From the NCBI GenBank assembly GCA_964475985.1, contig CAYYYP010000059.1:1-16326 (forward strand): 16,326 nucleotides of DNA. Direction: 5' to 3'. Each line of letters starts with the position of its first letter. The first letter of the stretch is position 1. Shown here piece by piece: positions 13,531 through 16,326 of this stretch. Source of the stretch: CAYYYP01 sp964475985. Its GTDB lineage: Bacteria; Bdellovibrionota; UBA1018; CAYHWW01. Below the pieces are notes generated by a model that was not told where the DNA came from, ran no database searches, and saw nothing but the letters and a program-made list of their open reading frames with translations. The translations under genes were made by a program, and so were the position numbers.

Positions 13531-14586
13531 ATGCATCTGGATTTTATTGCGAAATCCCTTGAGAAAAACCCTAGCCTGTATTCCAAGCAATGGGATTGGG
13601 CCGGAGTGAATGGGACTCATATAAAAACCGATTCTGAAATAAATGGCGTTAATTTAGATATCGACGTCAATTACTTTCGTCTACCACGTCGACATCTTTG
13701 GGCGACAGCAGGCGCAGAGGTGACGGCCTCAAACAAGATTTCAAGCCGTGGGTTTGGAACACGGGTCAGGCTTTCAACCGCGATCAAAGTGGCCTTCGCC
13801 GAAGCCTGGGAGCGCTTTCTATTGAACCTTTTGACGGAAGACAAGCCCAAGCATGGACCAAGCGTTCCGCTTGCATTCCTGAGCAAGCCAGATGCATTTA
13901 AAAAGGTCACGAAACAACAAGGACTGCCTATAAGCCAAATTCCCTGGCCGAGAGGCCAGTCTTCAAACGGGTTTGCAGCCGGCGGCACGCTTTTCGATGC
14001 GGCTATTTCAGCAGCGGCGGAGCTTTTTGAAAGACATTGCGTGCTATCGGCCTGGAACAAAGAGTCAGAGGCAACGCGTTTTAAGCTAAAATCCCCGTTT
14101 TGGTTAGCTCCTGCGATATCCAAGGGATGGCAATTTGACTGGTTTATCTTTGGGCGGTGTCAGTATTTCACCACCGTAGGATGCCTAGCCCGACACCCCC
14201 TCTTTGGTGCTCGATTTGATGCGGCAGCAAAAAAAGATACCAAAGAAGCGGCGCTGGCCGCGGCCGTTTGCGTACAGCGAATGATTTTTAGCATTGATAC
14301 CAAGACCCTTGATTTTGATGAACTTTGGCGACAGGGCGATCCTCTAAGCCACTTGGCCCATTATGCAGATCCAAAAAATCTGGATGCCTTTGACTTTCTC
14401 TTTCAAAGTGAGAATTCCCAGTCTGCAATGGCTATCGACTTTGAGCCAAACATTATCCCCCTGTGGATCGGGGGTACTTTACCTGCCGTGGCTCGGGCCT
14501 GCTGTGAAGGGGCAAAGGACATTGAATGGGGTGAGACTGGTTTGAAGTTGCTACCAAGAAATTCAAGTCCACACCCAATTGCGTAA
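13531..14586 (+). CDS. YcaO-domain enzyme (stand-alone peptide-modifying cyclodehydratase or thioamidase type)
   Basis: A 351-residue YcaO-family protein. YcaO enzymes use ATP to activate peptide backbone amides, forming azoline rings or thioamides. The first nucleotide/Mg motif is RGFGTRVRLSTAIKVAFAEA followed by WER, with Ser82, Glu91 and Glu94. The second is SNGFAAGGTLFDAAISAAAE followed by LFER, with Asn146, Glu164 and Glu167. A third helix (KEAALAAAVCVQRM, 238-251) follows. The C-terminus ends SSPHPIA, like the Pro-rich PxPxP tail of azole-forming YcaO proteins but lacking the last Pro. It is shorter than many family members, and no E1/ocin-ThiF-like partner, TfuA or dehydrogenase is nearby. 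Its ATG abuts the stop of the binding-protein gene, and GGGAAGAAG gives a ribosome binding site, so the two are translated together. The likely substrate is the Gly-rich peptide at 11875. Confidence 0.92.
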   Translation: MHLDFIAKSLEKNPSLYSKQWDWAGVNGTHIKTDSEINGVNLDIDVNYFRLPRRHLWATAGAEVTASNKISSRGFGTRVRLSTAIKVAFAEAWERFLLNLLTEDKPKHGPSVPLAFLSKPDAFKKVTKQQGLPISQIPWPRGQSSNGFAAGGTLFDAAISAAAELFERHCVLSAWNKESEATRFKLKSPFWLAPAISKGWQFDWFIFGRCQYFTTVGCLARHPLFGARFDAAAKKDTKEAALAAAVCVQRMIFSIDTKTLDFDELWRQGDPLSHLAHYADPKNLDAFDFLFQSENSQSAMAIDFEPNIIPLWIGGTLPAVARACCEGAKDIEWGETGLKLLPRNSSPHPIA

Positions 14587-14620
14587 TCCTAAGCCTGCCA
14601 AAAAAGCATAAACTACGGCA

Positions 14621-14649
14621 TTGATTAATAAACATTTTTGGTTTATAAA
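14621..14649 (+). promoter_or_regulatory. promoter and dyad operator of the response-regulator gene
   Basis: TTGATT (14621-14626), a 17-bp spacer and TATAAA (14644-14649) form a sigma-70-like promoter 28 bp before the regulator gene. It carries the dyad TAAAC (14629-14633)-N7-GTTTA (14641-14645), at the same offset from the -35 as in the peptide operon promoter. The run TGGTTTATAA is identical in both. Confidence 0.65.
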
Positions 14650-14677
14650 ATCCAACTGACATAAGAGGCCCGTCAAT

Positions 14678-16057
14678 ATGGATTACAACCCAAATCACTA
14701 CCATGTTCTGATCGTTGATGACGATAAAGACAGTTTGCTGTCCAGCTCAGTTCTTTTTGAAAAATGGGGTTATACCGTTTCAAAATCCCAAAGCGGTAAT
14801 GAAGCACTGCAGGCCCTAAAGAAGACTCATTACGAACTGATTATTCTCGATCACCTTATGCCAAATAAGACCGGTCTTGAGACACTCAAGGAGATTCGCG
14901 CTACTGAGCAAAAATCGATCGTATTAATGTACTCCACAGACCTAAGTCGGGAAACCCTGAAAGCCTCTTATGCGTTGGGCGCCGACGACTTCATCGAAAA
15001 GAATATGGACTTCGAGGAAATGCGGGTTCTGATTGAGAAACACCTGACGAAATATGAAATGCGCCGCCTTCTCTTGCCGTCATCCGTGACGGAAACTTCT
15101 TCTGTGCAACAACTCATTGCGTCTGTGGGTATGCTTGGCCGCTCTCAGCAATTATTACAAATCGCAGAGCGCATCAGAATGTACAGCCCTCTGCAGGAGA
15201 CCGTTCTCATTATCGGCGAAACAGGAGTAGGCAAAGAACTTGCCGCCAAGGCGCTCCACGGAAAAAGGGACACAAATTTTATCGCCATCAACTGCGCTCA
15301 GTTTGGAGGCGACTCCCATCTTCTGGAATCTGAGCTCTTCGGTTATGAAAAAGGGGCATTCACGGGCGCCATTCAAAGAAAGATCGGCGCATTTGCCGCC
15401 GCCAACGGCGGCACTGTATTCTTGGATGAGGCCCATCGCCTCAGTCTAGAAGCCCAGGCTAAGCTTCTTCGCGTGTTGCAGGAACGTAAAATCAGACGTC
15501 TTGGCGCCCATGTTGAAGAGTCCGTCACTTTTCGCTTAATTGTAGGTAGTTCCCCGGAAATCGCTAATATGAAGGAGGACGGGCGCTTTCTGCTAGACCT
15601 GTTCCACCGCGTGGACGTTCTCAATATTAAAATTCCGCCGCTGCGCGAACGCCCCGCGGATATTGAGCCTATTGTGCTTGGCATTATCGAAAGGAAAAAT
15701 GTGGAAAGTTGGGCAAAAAAAATAATTATGGCACGAGCCATTCGCCTGCTTGAATCTTACCCATGGCCAGGGAATGTAAGGGAATTGCAAAATGTGCTGA
15801 CGAGAGCATTTTTACTCGGAGCCACGTCCACTATTACTGAAACCGATATTGAAAACGCACTTCCGGAGATCAAATCAAATAAAGTGACCGCCTCTCAGAC
15901 CCTTGATTCACTAATCGAGCAGCAAGAAGACGAACGTCGTACGTTTCTTACGAACATCATTGGTGCTACGGGATCTCTCACGAAAGCGGCATCTCGCTTG
16001 GGTGTTAGCCGATCAACGCTTTATGGGATGTTGGATCAGCTTCGGATACCTCGTTAG
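14678..16057 (+). CDS. NtrC-family sigma-54-dependent response regulator
   Basis: A 459-residue regulator with three domains. The receiver (about 8-122) has the acidic pocket Asp14-Asp16, phosphorylated Asp58 in LIILDHLMP, the Ser86/Thr87 switch position and Lys108; the residue after that lysine is Asn rather than the usual Pro. The AAA+ domain (about 150-395) has Walker A GETGVGKE (180-187), the intact sigma-54 contact loop GAFTGA (226-231), Walker B GGTVFLDEA (244-252) and WPGNVREL (363-370). A Fis-type helix-turn-helix closes the protein (TGSLTKAASRLGVSRSTLYG, 431-450). It is almost certainly the partner of the kinase at 10534-11772, and the pair brackets the peptide operon. AAGAGG precedes the ATG. 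Its sigma-54 target promoter is not visible nearby and may lie elsewhere in the genome. Confidence 0.96.
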   Translation: MDYNPNHYHVLIVDDDKDSLLSSSVLFEKWGYTVSKSQSGNEALQALKKTHYELIILDHLMPNKTGLETLKEIRATEQKSIVLMYSTDLSRETLKASYALGADDFIEKNMDFEEMRVLIEKHLTKYEMRRLLLPSSVTETSSVQQLIASVGMLGRSQQLLQIAERIRMYSPLQETVLIIGETGVGKELAAKALHGKRDTNFIAINCAQFGGDSHLLESELFGYEKGAFTGAIQRKIGAFAAANGGTVFLDEAHRLSLEAQAKLLRVLQERKIRRLGAHVEESVTFRLIVGSSPEIANMKEDGRFLLDLFHRVDVLNIKIPPLRERPADIEPIVLGIIERKNVESWAKKIIMARAIRLLESYPWPGNVRELQNVLTRAFLLGATSTITETDIENALPEIKSNKVTASQTLDSLIEQQEDERRTFLTNIIGATGSLTKAASRLGVSRSTLYGMLDQLRIPR

Positions 16058-16326
16058 GATCATCGATCAGATTCGTGCAATCGCAACCTATTCTGATTGG
16101 CAATGAGCGACGTTTATATTGGAACAGACAATCTTGCTAACGCCACCTTAGAAGGCTGGCGGTGCCGAGGTCCAGCCCAAACCATTGGGTTTCCATTTTT
16201 TGTGAAACATTCTAAAACTGCCCATCTATGGTCCTGGAACAAGTCTATGGTTTCTAATAATGACCTCCTGCGGCCAGGCATCCCCCAAAATAATATCTGG
16301 CCGGCCTGTGAGCTCCCAGGCGATGT
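16058..16326. other. window-edge stretch with overlapping open frames
   Basis: Two frames run off the window edge: a plus frame from ATG 16103 (begins MSDVYIGTDNLANATLEGWR) and a minus frame ending at 16114 (contains FQDHRWAVLECFTKNGNPMV, ends RLSVPI). At most one is real. The minus frame reads a little more like protein, but neither has a recognised domain. No T-tailed terminator follows the response-regulator gene, though CCCAAACCATTGGGTTT (16177-16193) followed by CCATTTTTT is a weak candidate. Confidence 0.35.

Overview
The window looks like an accessory, rearranged chromosomal region of a Gram-negative bacterium. It has Sec signal peptides, a lipoprotein-like signal, an NtrC-type sigma-54 activator and an OppA-like periplasmic binding protein. 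The mix of many secreted Lcl_C/DUF1566-like proteins, a trypsin-like protease and moderate GC would fit a predatory or free-living deltaproteobacterial lineage such as Bdellovibrionota. That placement is a guess from gene style; there is no rRNA or other marker. No tRNA, rRNA or CRISPR was seen.

Region 1 (1-3600) is a small mobile-looking module. Two closely related small serine recombinases point away from each other (645-1397 minus, 2717-3466 plus). Each is preceded on its own strand by a short membrane-protein gene with a strong ribosome binding site (59 aa and 77 aa). Each is followed by a strong hairpin; the one after the minus-strand copy is a clear intrinsic terminator. Between them lie a small Xre-type repressor, two near-identical 17-bp dyad operators exactly 50 bp apart, and short tandem repeats.

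Region 2 (3600-10200) encodes secreted proteins: two paralogous Lcl_C-like proteins facing away from each other, a large secreted protein of unknown function with a truncated C-terminal paralogue beside it, and a trypsin-like putative lipoprotein. The two Lcl_C-like genes share a conserved block of about 100 bp upstream, which therefore appears as an inverted repeat (4571-4671 and 7315-7418). Between the blocks lies a broken tyrosine-recombinase N-terminus whose frame is destroyed by a perfect 14-bp tandem duplication, next to a long imperfect palindrome.

Region 3 (10530-16060) is the most interesting part. A membrane histidine kinase is divergent from a 56-codon gene encoding a peptide with a Sec-like leader and a Gly-rich, Cys-containing tail. 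An OppA-like binding protein and a stand-alone YcaO enzyme follow, and then an NtrC-type sigma-54 response regulator. This reads as a two-component-controlled RiPP (ribosomally made, post-translationally modified peptide) locus lacking the usual YcaO partner protein. The peptide operon and the regulator gene have matching sigma-70-like promoters, each carrying the dyad TAAAC-N7-GTTTA at the same position, so the two units are probably co-regulated.
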